From Flavobacteriaceae bacterium MAR_2010_72 (GTDB taxonomy: Bacteria; Bacteroidota; Bacteroidia; Flavobacteriales; Flavobacteriaceae): a stretch of 64,000 bases of DNA. Shown one piece after another: positions 54,177 to 64,000 of the stretch. Each line of letters begins with the position of its first letter. Positions within the stretch are counted from its first letter, which is position 1. A model generated the notes under the pieces. The model saw only the letters and a program-made list of their open reading frames with translations, was not told where the DNA came from and made no database searches. A program made the position numbers and the translations under genes. The stretch covers positions 1 to 64,000 of the forward strand of contig QXCW01000002.1 of NCBI GenBank assembly GCA_003550275.1. Direction: 5' to 3'.

Positions 54177-55757
54177 ATGGCAGAAGTAAAACCAGCTGAA
54201 ATATCAGCAATCTTAAAACAACAACTATCAGGTTTTGAAGCAGGAGCTTCATTAGACGAAGTAGGAACAGTATTAACTGTGGGTGATGGTATTGTGCGAG
54301 CTTATGGACTATCTAACGCTCAATATGGAGAGTTAGTTGAATTCGAAGGCGGTTTAGAAGGAATTGTACTAAACCTTGAAGAAGATAACGTTGGTATTGT
54401 ATTATTAGGGCATTCCAAAGGTGTGAAAGAAGGATCAACCGTTAAGCGTACCAAACGTATTGCCTCTATCAAAGTTGGTGAAGGTATTATTGGTCGTGTT
54501 GTTGACACATTAGGAAGCCCAATAGATGGTAAAGGTGCTATTGAAGGAAAAACCTTTGAAATGCCATTAGAGCGTAAAGCTCCTGGGGTTATTTATCGTG
54601 AGCCAGTAACCGAGCCACTACAAACAGGTATTAAATCTATTGATGCCATGATTCCTGTAGGTAGAGGTCAACGTGAGTTGGTAATTGGTGACCGTCAAAC
54701 AGGTAAAACTACAGTTTGTATTGACACCATCTTAAATCAGAAAGAATTTTATGATGCTGGCGAACCAGTATATTGTATTTATGTTGCTGTAGGTCAAAAA
54801 GCGTCTACAGTAGCGAATATTGCAAAAGTATTGGAAGAAAAAGGCGCTTTAGCTTATACAACAATAGTTGCTGCAAATGCTTCAGATCCTGCAGCAATGC
54901 AAGTGTATGCTCCTTTTGCAGGTGCATCTATTGGAGAGTATTTTAGAGATACCGGTCGTCCAGCTTTAATTATTTATGACGATTTATCAAAACAAGCAGT
55001 AGCTTACCGTGAGATATCATTATTATTACGTCGTCCTCCAGGACGTGAAGCGTATCCTGGTGACGTTTTCTACTTACACTCTCGTTTATTAGAGCGTTCT
55101 GCGAAAATCATCAATAACGATGAAATTGCTAAAAACATGAATGATTTGCCAGATAGCTTAAAACCAATGGTTAAAGGTGGTGGATCATTAACAGCCTTAC
55201 CAATTATTGAAACACAAGCAGGTGACGTATCGGCTTATATTCCAACAAACGTAATTTCTATTACAGACGGACAGATTTTCTTGGATGGAGATTTATTCAA
55301 CTCTGGAGTTCGTCCAGCAATTAACGTAGGTATTTCGGTATCACGTGTTGGAGGTAATGCCCAGATTAAGTCCATGAAAAAGGTTGCTGGTACTTTGAAA
55401 TTGGATCAAGCTCAATTTCGTGAATTGGAAGCGTTCGCAAAATTTGGATCTGATTTGGATGCTGCAACATTAAATGTAATTGAAAAAGGTAAACGTAACG
55501 TTGAGATTTTAAAGCAGGCACAAAACGATCCTTTTACAGTTGAAGAACAAATTGCAATTATTTATGCAGGTTCTAAAAACTTATTGAGAAGTGTTCCTGT
55601 TGAAAAAATAAAAGAATTTGAACGTGACTATTTAGAGTTCCTTAAAGCAAAACACAGTGATGTTTTAGCAACTTTAAAGGCAGGAAAATTAACTGATGAG
55701 GTTACAGATATATTAACAGCTGTAGCAAAAGATTTATCAGGAAAGTTTAGAGCATAA
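54177..55757 (+). CDS. atpA: F0F1 ATP synthase subunit alpha
   Basis: 526 residues. P-loop [10 protein letters not shown], the segment [16 protein letters not shown] and the arginine finger region [10 protein letters not shown] are intact; N-terminal [11 protein letters not shown] and C-terminal helical domain are full length. Non-catalytic nucleotide-binding subunit of F1. Confidence 0.98.
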   Translation: MAEVKPAEISAILKQQLSGFEAGASLDEVGTVLTVGDGIVRAYGLSNAQYGELVEFEGGLEGIVLNLEEDNVGIVLLGHSKGVKEGSTVKRTKRIASIKVGEGIIGRVVDTLGSPIDGKGAIEGKTFEMPLERKAPGVIYREPVTEPLQTGIKSIDAMIPVGRGQRELVIGDRQTGKTTVCIDTILNQKEFYDAGEPVYCIYVAVGQKASTVANIAKVLEEKGALAYTTIVAANASDPAAMQVYAPFAGASIGEYFRDTGRPALIIYDDLSKQAVAYREISLLLRRPPGREAYPGDVFYLHSRLLERSAKIINNDEIAKNMNDLPDSLKPMVKGGGSLTALPIIETQAGDVSAYIPTNVISITDGQIFLDGDLFNSGVRPAINVGISVSRVGGNAQIKSMKKVAGTLKLDQAQFRELEAFAKFGSDLDAATLNVIEKGKRNVEILKQAQNDPFTVEEQIAIIYAGSKNLLRSVPVEKIKEFERDYLEFLKAKHSDVLATLKAGKLTDEVTDILTAVAKDLSGKFRA

Positions 55758-55763
55758 TTAGAC

Positions 55764-55817
55764 TTGAGTATCGAGTAGCGAGTTTTAATATCTCGCTACT
55801 CGCTACTCACTACTCAA
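55764..55817. repeat. heptamer-based inverted repeat between atpA and atpG
   Basis: The right arm consists of the heptamer CTCGCTA twice, a variant CTCACTA, then CTCAA. The left arm is the complement of CTCGCTA, CTCGATA, CTCAA. The central part pairs perfectly over 11 bp (55772-55782 with 55792-55802) around a 9-base AT loop, and the iterated heptamer allows other pairing registers. It fills almost the whole 71-base gap. Confidence 0.75.
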
Positions 55818-55828
55818 TTCTATATAGA

Positions 55829-56689
55829 ATGGCAAACTTAAAAGAAATACGTAACAGAATATCATCGGTGTCTTCAACCATGCAGATTACCAGTGCCATG
55901 AAAATGGTGTCTGCTGCAAAATTAAAGAAGGCCCAAGATGCTATTACAGCTATGCGACCTTATGCAGATAAGTTGACCGAGCTTTTACAAAGCTTAAGTG
56001 CTACATTGGATGTTGATTCTGGAAGTAAGTTTTCTGTACAACGTGAAGTGAAAAATGTGCTTATTGTTGCAATTACTTCAAACAGAGGATTGTGTGGTGC
56101 ATTTAATTCAAATATTATTAAGTCCGTACAAAAATTAGCTTCAGATAAATATGCTAATCAAAACGTGTCGTTTTTGGCAATAGGAAAAAAGGCTAATGAC
56201 GCCTTTAAGAAAACCAATAAGGTTATTGCAAACAAAAGCGCTGTTTACGATGACTTGACCTTTGATAATGTTGCCGAAATTGCTGAATTGCTAATGGCCA
56301 AATTTGTTGCCGGCGAGTTTGATAAAATTGAAATTGTGTACAACAAATTCAAAAATGCAGCAACACAAGAGGTTATGATTGAACAATTTTTACCAATTGT
56401 TCCAGTTGAAAGTGATGCCAATGTTACCCTAGATTATATTTTTGAACCTTCAAAAATTGAGATTGTTGAGCAGTTAATTCCAAAATCGCTTAAAACGCAA
56501 CTTTATAAAGGCATAAGAGATTCATTTGCTTCAGAACATGGCGCACGTATGACCGCTATGCATAAAGCAACTGATAATGCCACCGAATTAAGAGATCAGT
56601 TAAAATTAACTTATAACAAAGCGCGTCAAGCAGCGATTACGAACGAGATTCTTGAGATCGTTGGTGGAGCAGAAGCATTGAACAACTAA
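55829..56689 (+). CDS. atpG: F0F1 ATP synthase subunit gamma
   Basis: 286 residues. N-terminal NRISSVSSTMQITSAMKMVSA and C-terminal NKARQAAITNEILEIVGGA are the conserved rotor helices; TSNRGLCGAFN lies in the central domain. Last gene of the operon, followed by an intrinsic terminator; atpD and atpC are not here. Confidence 0.97.
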   Translation: MANLKEIRNRISSVSSTMQITSAMKMVSAAKLKKAQDAITAMRPYADKLTELLQSLSATLDVDSGSKFSVQREVKNVLIVAITSNRGLCGAFNSNIIKSVQKLASDKYANQNVSFLAIGKKANDAFKKTNKVIANKSAVYDDLTFDNVAEIAELLMAKFVAGEFDKIEIVYNKFKNAATQEVMIEQFLPIVPVESDANVTLDYIFEPSKIEIVEQLIPKSLKTQLYKGIRDSFASEHGARMTAMHKATDNATELRDQLKLTYNKARQAAITNEILEIVGGAEALNN

Positions 56690-56736
56690 AGTAAACTGTT
56701 AGGCTGAAAATGTTTCAGCAAGCTTTTAAATAGTAT

Positions 56737-56765
56737 AAACCTCACTAAACAGTGAGGTTTTTTTA
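56737..56765 (+). terminator. intrinsic terminator of the atp operon
   Basis: A 10-bp perfect stem (56737-56746 with 56751-56760) with a 4-base loop is followed by a T run to about 56764. It lies 48 bases after the atpG stop. Confidence 0.88.
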
Positions 56766-56812
56766 TGGCACAGCTCTTGATTTAGTATATTTATAAAGTA
56801 AAGTTTAAAATA

Positions 56813-57331
56813 ATGAAAACAATGTTTACAACAGTTTGTTCCATAAGTATGTTTGTTTTTTTGTCAAGTTTTTCTCAATGTACAGATAAGAGCAGCTTAC
56901 AAGACGAAGCTCCTGTTGCATTTGGGGATGTATATTATCAATACCGAGCACAAGCCGTAAGGGATTTAGAATCTAGTTTTACACTAGTTATACCTATTAA
57001 GGAAGATCTTCCGAGTAATATCACCTTAGATTCAGTTTATTTTAAGGGAAAATCTGCCAAACTGCAAATAACAACTAACAAGGATAAGGTCTATTTTGCA
57101 AAATTCATTACAAAACCGGCACATAACGAAGATATCATATTAAGCAGTGATATGGCTGACGAACGAAAAAACAAACTTCCTGAACCTCCAGTTAAAATGC
57201 CCTTCGAGCTTGAGCCTAATGAGTGCATTATAAGCTATACGCAGGATGGTATAACAAAGTATTTTAAAATTAAGGGGATTACTCAAAGGCGATTGAAAGA
57301 TGTGCCTATGAGCTCTAAAAACAAGCCATAA
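56813..57331 (+). CDS. small secreted protein of unknown function
   Basis: 172 residues with a signal peptide (about 1-20, ending SSFSQ) and one Cys just after the likely cleavage site (QCTDKSS). A lipoprotein is possible but the lipobox is poor. No family recognised. The body is a mixed beta-rich domain with YYQYRAQAVRDLESSF and PPVKMPFELEPNECIISY. Located after the atp terminator and before a flippase gene, probably its own transcript. Confidence 0.6.
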   Translation: MKTMFTTVCSISMFVFLSSFSQCTDKSSLQDEAPVAFGDVYYQYRAQAVRDLESSFTLVIPIKEDLPSNITLDSVYFKGKSAKLQITTNKDKVYFAKFITKPAHNEDIILSSDMADERKNKLPEPPVKMPFELEPNECIISYTQDGITKYFKIKGITQRRLKDVPMSSKNKP

Positions 57332-57333
57332 CA

Positions 57334-57341
57334 TATCTTTG
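57334..57341 (+). promoter_or_regulatory. candidate -7 box for the flippase-dut operon
   Basis: TATCTTTG matches TAnnTTTG in the 58-base gap, 48 bases before the TTG start at 57390. The -33 region would lie in the previous coding sequence, and no clear TTTG is seen. Confidence 0.3.
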
Positions 57342-57389
57342 GATTACGTTTGCTAAAAACGTACTTTTAACCTCGATAAATCGCATAAT

Positions 57390-58853
57390 TTGAGCGCCTT
57401 TAAAACCCTCTTTAAGCAAACATTTATTTACGGTCTGGCAACGGTGTTGCCTAGGATGTTAAGCTTTTTGCTGGTGCCTTTATATACAGACCCCAAGGTG
57501 CTTTCTTCTCCTGCCGAATACGGTGAGGTTTCAGTCATTTTCTCCTATTTTGTTCTGTTCAATGTGATTTTAGCCTTTGGTATGGAAACGGCTTTCTTTA
57601 GATTTTTCAATAAAGAAGATGATAAAGAAAAGGTTATTGGAACGACTACACTTTCATTAGTAGCTAGTTCACTTACATTTTTTGTGTTGGCCCTCATTTT
57701 CCAGGATCAAATAGCATCATTTATTGATATCAATGTGAAATATATCAACCTTGTTATCTGGATTTTACTTTTAGATGCGTTGGTTATTATTCCTTTTGCA
57801 TGGCTGCGTGCTACACAACAACCAATGCGATATGCTGTCATCAAAATTTTAAATGTCGGGTTAAATTTGGGGCTGAACCTGCTCTTCTTATTGGCCTTAA
57901 AAAATCTTGCTTCAACCAATGAGGTTTTCAGTTCAATTTATAGACCAAATTTTGAAATTAGCTACATTTTTATTGCCAATCTTGTGGCAAGTGCTGTGAC
58001 ATTGGTGCTAATGGCTTCCTTTTATGTTCGTATCAAGTATGTTTTTAACATGGCTTTATGGAAAACAATGCTGCGCTACGCTGTTCCTGTGCTTATTGCA
58101 GGGGTAGCTTTTTCAATAAATGAAACCTTTGATAGAATCTTGCTTAAAGAGTTACTGCCTGAGGATATTTCAGATACGCAAATAGGGATGTATTCGGCGT
58201 GTTATAAATTAGCCTTGTTCATGACCCTTTTTGCAACTGCCTATAGGTTGGGAATTGAACCGTTCTTTTTTAGTCATTCTAAAAGCGAAAATCCTCAAAA
58301 AAGTTATGCGAGAATCCTAGAATTCTTTGTTGCCTTTGGAGCAGTAATATTATTAACTGTTGTTGTTTTTGCAGATGTTTTAAAACCCTTTATAGTAAGA
58401 AGCGAAGCGTATTGGGAAGCCATGTGGGTTGTACCAATTGTACTTATTGCCAATTTTTGTTTGGGGATTTACCATAATTTGTCTGTTTGGTATAAGATTA
58501 CCGATAAAACAAAATTTGGAGCTTATATTTCTATTGTGGGTGCGTTAATAACCTTGGCAATCAATATAGTATTCATCAAGACCTTTAGCTATAAAGCATC
58601 GGCTATTGCAACCTTGTCTGCTTATGCTATAATGATGCTATTGTCATACTATTACGGTAAAAAATACTATCCGATACCTTACAATATTAAAAAAATAAGC
58701 TTGTATCTATTTGCTTCAATCGGACTTTCGTTGCTTTCGTTTTATCAATTTAGGGAAAACTATGCTGTAGGAATCCCAATGTTAATTGTATTTTTGACAC
58801 TAATGTACGTTGCCGAGCAAAAAAAGATCAAACAATTATTAAAACGTAAATAG
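57390..58853 (+). CDS. oligosaccharide flippase family protein (MOP superfamily)
   Basis: 487 residues with about fourteen hydrophobic segments, beginning [26 protein letters not shown], the typical Wzx/polysaccharide-biosynthesis opening. TTG start at 57390 puts the N-terminus where the family begins. It is conserved in Flavobacteriia upstream of dut and is distinct from the capsule-locus Wzx at 18439, so it may serve another lipid-linked substrate. Confidence 0.85.
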   Translation: MSAFKTLFKQTFIYGLATVLPRMLSFLLVPLYTDPKVLSSPAEYGEVSVIFSYFVLFNVILAFGMETAFFRFFNKEDDKEKVIGTTTLSLVASSLTFFVLALIFQDQIASFIDINVKYINLVIWILLLDALVIIPFAWLRATQQPMRYAVIKILNVGLNLGLNLLFLLALKNLASTNEVFSSIYRPNFEISYIFIANLVASAVTLVLMASFYVRIKYVFNMALWKTMLRYAVPVLIAGVAFSINETFDRILLKELLPEDISDTQIGMYSACYKLALFMTLFATAYRLGIEPFFFSHSKSENPQKSYARILEFFVAFGAVILLTVVVFADVLKPFIVRSEAYWEAMWVVPIVLIANFCLGIYHNLSVWYKITDKTKFGAYISIVGALITLAINIVFIKTFSYKASAIATLSAYAIMMLLSYYYGKKYYPIPYNIKKISLYLFASIGLSLLSFYQFRENYAVGIPMLIVFLTLMYVAEQKKIKQLLKRK

Positions 58854-58879
58854 GAATTCACATTTACAAACAAATTAAC

Positions 58880-59314
58880 ATGACCATCAAAATCATAAAC
58901 AAATCTAATCACGATTTACCACACTACGAAACCATAGCTTCAGCTGGAATGGATTTAAGGGCCAACCTTTCTGAATCAAGGGTTTTAAAACCTCTTGAGC
59001 GAAGCATTGTTGGAACAGGTTTATTTATCGAACTTCCCATAGGTTATGAAGCACAGGTTCGACCAAGAAGTGGTCTGGCAGCAAAAAAAGGGATAACAGT
59101 TCTAAACGCACCTGGAACAATAGACGCCGATTATAGAGGAGAAATAGGAGTGATTTTGGTAAATCTGTCAAATGAAGATTTCACCATTGAAAACGGCGAA
59201 CGCATTGCCCAATTAGTCATTGCAAAACATGAGCGTGCTGAATGGGTTGAGTCAAACGAACTTTCTGAAACCTCGCGTGGTGAAGGCGGTTTTGGAAGTA
59301 CTGGAGTTAAATAA
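58880..59314 (+). CDS. dut: dUTP diphosphatase
   Basis: Trimeric dUTPase of 144 residues. All motifs are present: SAGMDLRAN (1), [10 protein letters not shown] (2), [18 protein letters not shown] (3), ERIAQLVI (4) and the C-terminal GGFGSTG (5). Hydrolyses dUTP to dUMP. 26 bases after the flippase gene. Confidence 0.97.
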   Translation: MTIKIINKSNHDLPHYETIASAGMDLRANLSESRVLKPLERSIVGTGLFIELPIGYEAQVRPRSGLAAKKGITVLNAPGTIDADYRGEIGVILVNLSNEDFTIENGERIAQLVIAKHERAEWVESNELSETSRGEGGFGSTGVK

Positions 59315-59362
59315 GTTAAAATAATTCTTCTTCATTTTGAGGAAGCAAAATAAAATTTTTCA

Positions 59363-60382
59363 ATGAAAATTATTGTACCAATGGCCGGTCGAGGTTCAAG
59401 GTTAAGGCCACACACGTTGACCATTCCTAAACCATTAATACCGGTTGCAGGACAACCAATCGTGCATCGATTGGTAAAGGATATTGCCAAAATTTTAAAA
59501 CAACCTATTGAGGAAGTCGCTTTTGTATTAGGCGATCCAGCATTTTTTGGTGACGATGTAGTAGAGAGTTTAACGCAGTTAGCCCATAGTTTAGGGGCAA
59601 AGGCTTCTATTTATCGGCAAGACCAACCATTAGGAACAGGTCATGCGATTATGTCGGCAAAAGCATCATTGTCAGGCCCAGCGGTTGTTGCCTATGCAGA
59701 TACTTTAATTCGCGCAAATTTTGAATTAGATCCAAGTGCTGATGCTGTGATTTGGACCAAAGAAGTTAATCACCCTGAAGCTTATGGTGTAGTAAAGTTA
59801 GATAGCGACAATAATATTGTTGAGTTGGTTGAAAAACCTAAACTCTTTGTTTCTAAACATGCGGTAATTGGTATCTACTATTTTAAAGCTATTGAAGATT
59901 TAAAGGATAAATTACAAGAAGTTTTAGATCAAAACGTTATGAATGGTGGAGAATATCAAATTAATGATGGCATTAAACGCATGATGGCTGACGGTAGAAT
60001 ATTTAAAACAGGCACTGTAGATGAATGGATGGATTGTGGCAACAAAGAAATCACAGTCGATACCAACTCTAAAATGCTAAATTTTTTAATCGCTGATGGT
60101 GAAGAACAATTGATATCTCCCTCAATAAGTCTAGAAAACTCTAAAATTATTCAGCCTTGTTTTGTTGGAGATAATGTGACCCTTAAAAACACTGTTGTTG
60201 GGCCAAATGTTTCTATCGGAAACAACTGCGTTCTTGAAAATTCAACCGTTAAAAATAGCTTAATACAAAGCAATAACCTTATAAAAAATGCTAATTTAGA
60301 TGAAGCTATGATCGGCAATCATGTGGTGTTTGATGGTGATTTCAAAAAAATAAGCATTGGGGATTATTCAGTTTTGGAATAA
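59363..60382 (+). CDS. sugar-phosphate nucleotidyltransferase with C-terminal left-handed helix
   Basis: 339 residues. N-terminal RmlA-like domain with MAGRGSRLRPHTLTIPKPL, AYADTLI and VEKPKLF; C-terminal hexapeptide-like repeats from about 260 (PCFVGDNVTLKNT, GPNVSIGNNCVLENS). Probably forms an NDP-sugar for envelope glycans; the sugar and nucleotide are not determined. It lies between dut and a TPR gene. Confidence 0.88.
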   Translation: MKIIVPMAGRGSRLRPHTLTIPKPLIPVAGQPIVHRLVKDIAKILKQPIEEVAFVLGDPAFFGDDVVESLTQLAHSLGAKASIYRQDQPLGTGHAIMSAKASLSGPAVVAYADTLIRANFELDPSADAVIWTKEVNHPEAYGVVKLDSDNNIVELVEKPKLFVSKHAVIGIYYFKAIEDLKDKLQEVLDQNVMNGGEYQINDGIKRMMADGRIFKTGTVDEWMDCGNKEITVDTNSKMLNFLIADGEEQLISPSISLENSKIIQPCFVGDNVTLKNTVVGPNVSIGNNCVLENSTVKNSLIQSNNLIKNANLDEAMIGNHVVFDGDFKKISIGDYSVLE

Positions 60383-60422
60383 ATATTGAACGAGTATCTT
60401 CCGCATAGTCATACCTAATAAT

Positions 60423-61790
60423 ATGAAACTAAATCTATACAGTCTACTTTTTATCTTTGGAATGCTTCTAATTCCACAGCAAAACTATGCTCAAGTAGAT
60501 TTTAATAAGCGTCCTGATGACGATTTAGGTAATGTCGAGGATGAATACCAAGAGTTGTTTTTTGAGGCCTTAAAACAAAAAGGTATTGAAAACTATCAGC
60601 GTGCTGTAGATGCATTGCTTAAATGTATAAATCTTAAAAGTACTGATGCTGTAGTGTATTACGAATTAGGCAAAAACTACAACTTACTTAAAAATTTTGG
60701 AGCTGCTGAAGACGCTCTTAAAAAAGCCGTGGCGAAAGAACCAGATAATGAGTGGTACCTAGATGAACTTTATGCAGTTTACGTTCAGCAAGGTGAAACC
60801 GATAAGGCTATCAAAACCATTAAGCAATTGGTGAAATACCATCCAGATTACAAGCAAGATCTAGTTTCACTTTACATTAAGGCAAAGGAATATAATGATG
60901 CTTTAAATCTATTAGATGAATTAGATAAAAATTTTGGAATTAGTGAAGAAAGGGACTACTTAAGAAACCAGATTTTTGATATTACAGGGGATGATAAAGA
61001 TCGAATTAAATATCTTGAAGAACGCTTAAAAAATGATCCTGCCAACGAAATCAACTACCTAAATTTAATTTACAGGTACAGCGAAACAGGTAAAGTTGAT
61101 AAAGCATTTGATACGGCAAAGCAGCTGTTAGCTAGAAACCCTAATTCACAATTGGTACATTTAGCCTTGTACAAGTTTTATATGGATTCCAGTGATACCG
61201 TGAAAGCTATTAACTCAATGAAGAAGGTGTTAACAAGTTCTGAAATCAATCCTGACGCGAAAACGAAAGTTCTTAATGACTTTGTAAATTTCGTGTCCAA
61301 GCATCCTGAATACGAAAAAGATTTGGTTGAAGTAACAACACTCGTCGGGAATGACAAGTCACCAAAAACCTTAATGGAGTTGGCACAATACCATTTAAAA
61401 ATTGGTGATAAAGAAAAAGCATTGGACTACTTTGAAGACGTATTAAGAGAAGAGCCCAATAACTTTTCGGCCTTAAAAGATGTAGTATTACTGCAACTCG
61501 ATTTAAATTTAGATGAACAAGCAGCCAAAAGGAGTGAACAGGCTTTAGAATTGTATCCGGCTCAACCTATATTTTATTTGGTAAATGGCGTTGCCAACAA
61601 TAAACTAAAACAACCTAAAAAAGCCATTCAAAGCCTTGAATCAGGCCTCGATTATATTATCGATGACACTAAAATGGAAGCCGATTTTTATACACAACTA
61701 AGTTTGGCCTATCAACTTGATAATAATATTACCAAGTCTAATGCGTTTGCTAAAAAGGCAGCAGCCCTAAATAAAGGACAACACCCATAA
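60423..61790 (+). CDS. secreted TPR protein
   Basis: 455 residues with a signal peptide (about 1-24, ending QQNYAQ) and TPR repeats from about 45 to the end (for example AVVYYELGKNYNLLKNFGAAEDALKKA). A periplasmic scaffold is likely. The stop overlaps the start of the DUF4292 lipoprotein gene, and the TPR-DUF4292-EnvC order suggests one envelope-assembly unit. Confidence 0.85.
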   Translation: MKLNLYSLLFIFGMLLIPQQNYAQVDFNKRPDDDLGNVEDEYQELFFEALKQKGIENYQRAVDALLKCINLKSTDAVVYYELGKNYNLLKNFGAAEDALKKAVAKEPDNEWYLDELYAVYVQQGETDKAIKTIKQLVKYHPDYKQDLVSLYIKAKEYNDALNLLDELDKNFGISEERDYLRNQIFDITGDDKDRIKYLEERLKNDPANEINYLNLIYRYSETGKVDKAFDTAKQLLARNPNSQLVHLALYKFYMDSSDTVKAINSMKKVLTSSEINPDAKTKVLNDFVNFVSKHPEYEKDLVEVTTLVGNDKSPKTLMELAQYHLKIGDKEKALDYFEDVLREEPNNFSALKDVVLLQLDLNLDEQAAKRSEQALELYPAQPIFYLVNGVANNKLKQPKKAIQSLESGLDYIIDDTKMEADFYTQLSLAYQLDNNITKSNAFAKKAAALNKGQHP

Positions 61791-62575
61791 TGAAACCTAT
61801 ACAAGCCCTTTCCGTTTTATTTTTCGCAGCAATTTTCACGTTTGGATGCCGATCTACAAAAAGTTTAAGTTCGGCAGGAGAGCTAGATGCCAACATGACG
61901 TCCAGAATACTTATTAAAGAACATTTAAATCAAAATAGCCGATTCAAAACATTACAGGCCAGAGTAAAATTAGACTATACACAAGACCAAAAAACCCAAG
62001 GCTATACCGTAAATTTAAGAATAGAAAAAGACAAAGTTATTTGGATTAATGCCACTTTGGGTCTTGCTAGAGCAATGATAACGCCAGATAAAGTTCAATT
62101 TTATGATAAAATAAATAACCAGTATTTTGATGGCGATTACAGGTTGTTAAGTGATTTGTTAGGAATAACTTTAGATTTTAAAAAAGTGCAAAGCCTTTTG
62201 TTGGGAGAGACCATATTTAATTTACGTGAAGGAACCTATACTAACTCAACGCATGAAGGCTCCTATGTGTTGCAACCTAAAGATCAATTGGCTATACTTG
62301 AATTATTTTATTTGATTAATCCAGGACATTTTAAACTAGATTCCCAACAACTCTTTCAGCCGCTTAAACGACGTATGCTTCAAGTGGATTACACCAAATA
62401 TCAGGAGGTTCAAAATCAGATTGTCCCAGAACAATTTAAAATAATTGCAGTCGAAGATACTGAAGAGGTTTCAGTCGAAATGGAATACAAATCAGTCACC
62501 CTAAATGAGAAACTACGGTTTCCGTTTACAATTCCTTCAGGATTTAAAGAAATTCAACTAGAACATGCAGATTAA
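61790..62575 (+). CDS. DUF4292 family lipoprotein
   Basis: 261 residues with lipobox FTFGC (Cys20). The fold region resembles LolA/LolB-like lipoprotein-binding folds (LQARVKLDYTQD, VIWINATLGLARAMITPDKV, LLSDLLGI), consistent with DUF4292. Probably periplasmic face of outer or inner membrane. Overlaps TPR by 1 base and the EnvC-like gene by 11. Confidence 0.85.
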   Translation: MKPIQALSVLFFAAIFTFGCRSTKSLSSAGELDANMTSRILIKEHLNQNSRFKTLQARVKLDYTQDQKTQGYTVNLRIEKDKVIWINATLGLARAMITPDKVQFYDKINNQYFDGDYRLLSDLLGITLDFKKVQSLLLGETIFNLREGTYTNSTHEGSYVLQPKDQLAILELFYLINPGHFKLDSQQLFQPLKRRMLQVDYTKYQEVQNQIVPEQFKIIAVEDTEEVSVEMEYKSVTLNEKLRFPFTIPSGFKEIQLEHAD

Positions 62576-63794
62576 GTCTACATCCATTTTCCTAATTGCC
62601 ATTTTGTTTTTGGCTGGAGCTTTTTCGGTAGGCGCTCAAAGTCAGAAGCAGAAAGAATTGGAAGCAAAACGGCAGCAATACATGCGTGAGATTGAGCAAA
62701 TCAATAGCTTGTTGTTTGCTAATAGGAAGAAGGAGAAATCGGTTATTTCTCAAGTCGAAGATTTAAATTACAAAGTAAGTGTGCGTGAGAATTTAATAAA
62801 GGTCACCAATGACCAGGCCAATTTACTGACCCGTGAAATTAACACCAACCAAAAAGAAATCTCCAGTTTAAGGGATCAACTAAAACTGTTAAAAGAAGAT
62901 TATGCAAAAATGATTGTAAGATCCTACAAAGGCCGATCAGACCAAAGCAAGGTCATGTTTTTGCTATCTTCCGAAAACTTTAAGCAAGCCTATAAACGTT
63001 TACAATACATTAAACAATATGCCGATTATCAAAAGGATCAAGGCGAAAAGATCAAGGATAAAACGCAGAAACTCCAAGAATTGAACACTTCGTTATTAAG
63101 GCAAAAGGAAGATAAGAAGAAACTCATTGAACAAAATAGAGCAGAAAGGAATCGTTTAGAATCTGAACGTATTGAGCAAGAAAAGCTGGTAGCTTCAATT
63201 CGTAAAAATTTAAGTAGTTATGCTAGTCAGGTTAAACAGAAGCAGCAAGAGATTGATAGAATTGACAAGGAGATTGATCGATTGATTAGAGAAGCCATAG
63301 AGGCTTCCAACAAAAAAGCAGGGAATAATACGTCAACATCTAAAGGTTACGCCTTAACGGCAGAAGCTAAAGCATTGGCAGCTAATTTTGAGGCTAACAA
63401 AGGCAAATTGCCTTGGCCCGTAGAAAAGGGTGTAGTAAAACTAGCCTACGGTAAGCAACCATCACCTATTGATCGTACCGTTATGATTGAAAGTAATGGT
63501 GTTCGTATTGCAACTGAAGAAGGCGCCAAAGTAAGGGCCGTTTTTGACGGAGAAGTTACAGGGATATTATTGATAAAGAATGCTAATCCCGCGATTGTAA
63601 TCAGACACGGGAACTATTTTACCATTTATAAAAACCTGTCAAAAATATTTGTAAAACAAGGCGATAAAGTAAGCACAAAACAAATCATAGGCGAGGTATT
63701 TACAAATACCGCTAATGGTGAAACTATGTTAGGATTTGGCGTTAATAAAGATTTGAAAACCGAAAACCCAGCCAACTGGATTTATAGAATGTAG
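62565..63794 (+). CDS. EnvC-like murein hydrolase activator
   Basis: 409 residues: signal peptide (about 1-24), a long coiled coil (25-250) and a C-terminal LytM domain (about 283-409). The LytM domain lacks the metal-binding set: where active enzymes have HLHFE it has ETMLGFGV, and the first His-Asp motif is missing. This is the pattern of EnvC/NlpD activators, which switch on amidases for daughter-cell separation. Its stop abuts that of the convergent thioesterase gene. Confidence 0.88.
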   Translation: MQIKSTSIFLIAILFLAGAFSVGAQSQKQKELEAKRQQYMREIEQINSLLFANRKKEKSVISQVEDLNYKVSVRENLIKVTNDQANLLTREINTNQKEISSLRDQLKLLKEDYAKMIVRSYKGRSDQSKVMFLLSSENFKQAYKRLQYIKQYADYQKDQGEKIKDKTQKLQELNTSLLRQKEDKKKLIEQNRAERNRLESERIEQEKLVASIRKNLSSYASQVKQKQQEIDRIDKEIDRLIREAIEASNKKAGNNTSTSKGYALTAEAKALAANFEANKGKLPWPVEKGVVKLAYGKQPSPIDRTVMIESNGVRIATEEGAKVRAVFDGEVTGILLIKNANPAIVIRHGNYFTIYKNLSKIFVKQGDKVSTKQIIGEVFTNTANGETMLGFGVNKDLKTENPANWIYRM

Positions 63795-64000
63795 TTATAC
63801 AAATAAGGCTTTTAATTCAGTAGCATCTTTTGGTTTCATTTTACCGGCTAGTACCAGACTTAATTGTTTACGACGCAAGGCAGCATTAAAGCGTTCAATT
63901 TCTACTGGAGATTCTGGGGTTATTGGAGGAACATCAGTTGGTCTTCCAGTTTCGTCAACAGCAACAAACGTATAAATAGCTTCGTTGGCTTTGTCTCGCA
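63795..64000 (-). CDS. acyl-CoA thioesterase, C-terminal part
   Basis: The last 68 codons of a reverse-strand gene that continues past the window end. Translation contains EAIYTFVAVDETGRPTDVP and ends ELKALFV, typical of hotdog-fold acyl-CoA thioesterases of the YciA/BACH type. The stop (TTA on the forward strand at 63795-63797) immediately follows the EnvC-like stop. Confidence 0.8.
   Translation of the reverse strand, partial: RDKANEAIYTFVAVDETGRPTDVPPITPESPVEIERFNAALRRKQLSLVLAGKMKPKDATELKALFV

Noticed and set aside
55764-55817. CRISPR-like repeat
   Set aside because: The heptamer units are contiguous with no spacers, and no cas genes are present.
62565-63794. Active M23 endopeptidase
   Set aside because: The LytM domain lacks the His/Asp metal ligands and the HxH motif, so an activator role fits better.

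Overview
The window is from a member of the Bacteroidota, most likely family Flavobacteriaceae (genus not determinable). The evidence is low GC, TAnnTTTG-type -7 promoter boxes with short leaders, no recognisable Shine-Dalgarno sequences, a gliding/type IX secretion lipoprotein (SprE/PorW type), a split ATP synthase operon (B-E-F-H-A-G with no D or C here), a 63-residue c subunit, and many Bacteroidota-specific families (DUF4837, DUF6341, DUF6427, DUF4254, DUF5687, DUF4292). No rRNA, tRNA, CRISPR array, integrase or insertion sequence was seen. Gene density is very high, and no intergenic stretch exceeds 300 bases.

Layout. 1-6.7 kb: envelope and housekeeping genes (MltD-type transglycosylase with LysM repeats, DUF4837 lipoprotein, tatA, M23 peptidase, GH3-family enzyme, DUF6909-like protein). 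Three of these are broken by single-base indels, seven of them packed into 780-1370, which looks more like sequence error than decay. 6.7-37.1 kb: a forward-strand surface-polysaccharide locus with Wzz-like protein, rfbBACD (dTDP-rhamnose), cysQ-DUF2061-cysC-cysD-cysN (PAPS formation and PAP removal), wecB-wecC (UDP-ManNAcA), methyltransferase, Wzx, two paralogous Wzy-like polymerases, a WaaL-like ligase, GT4, AsnB-like amidotransferase, a phage-fibre-like secreted protein, a duplicated-domain lipoprotein, a two-domain oxidoreductase, an alpha-toroid protein, a WecG/TagA transferase, ugd, a UDP-xylose-synthase-like enzyme and the initiating sugar transferase. 37.1-39.5 kb: reverse-strand GT4 and PaaK-like adenylate-forming enzyme. 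39.6-47.9 kb: purD, DUF6341, DUF6427, upp, DUF4254, GT9, a ferredoxin-type reductase and an ABC exporter pair. 48-56.7 kb: sprE, bactofilin, atpZ and the atp operon. 56.8-64 kb: small secreted protein, second flippase, dut, nucleotidyltransferase, TPR protein, DUF4292 lipoprotein, EnvC-like factor and the tail of an acyl-CoA thioesterase.

How it fits together. The locus predicts a Wzx/Wzy-type glycan started on undecaprenyl phosphate by the WbaP/WcaJ-type transferase. It could contain rhamnose, ManNAcA, GlcA and/or xylose, with possible amidation (AsnB-like) and sulfation (PAPS cassette). No sulfotransferase is visible, and there are too few glycosyltransferases for the sugars encoded, so some partners must lie elsewhere.

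The most unusual items are the fibre-like secreted protein and duplicated-domain lipoprotein inside the glycan locus, the paired polymerases, the toroid-fold protein of unknown activity, and a set of strong hairpins and palindromes between atp genes.
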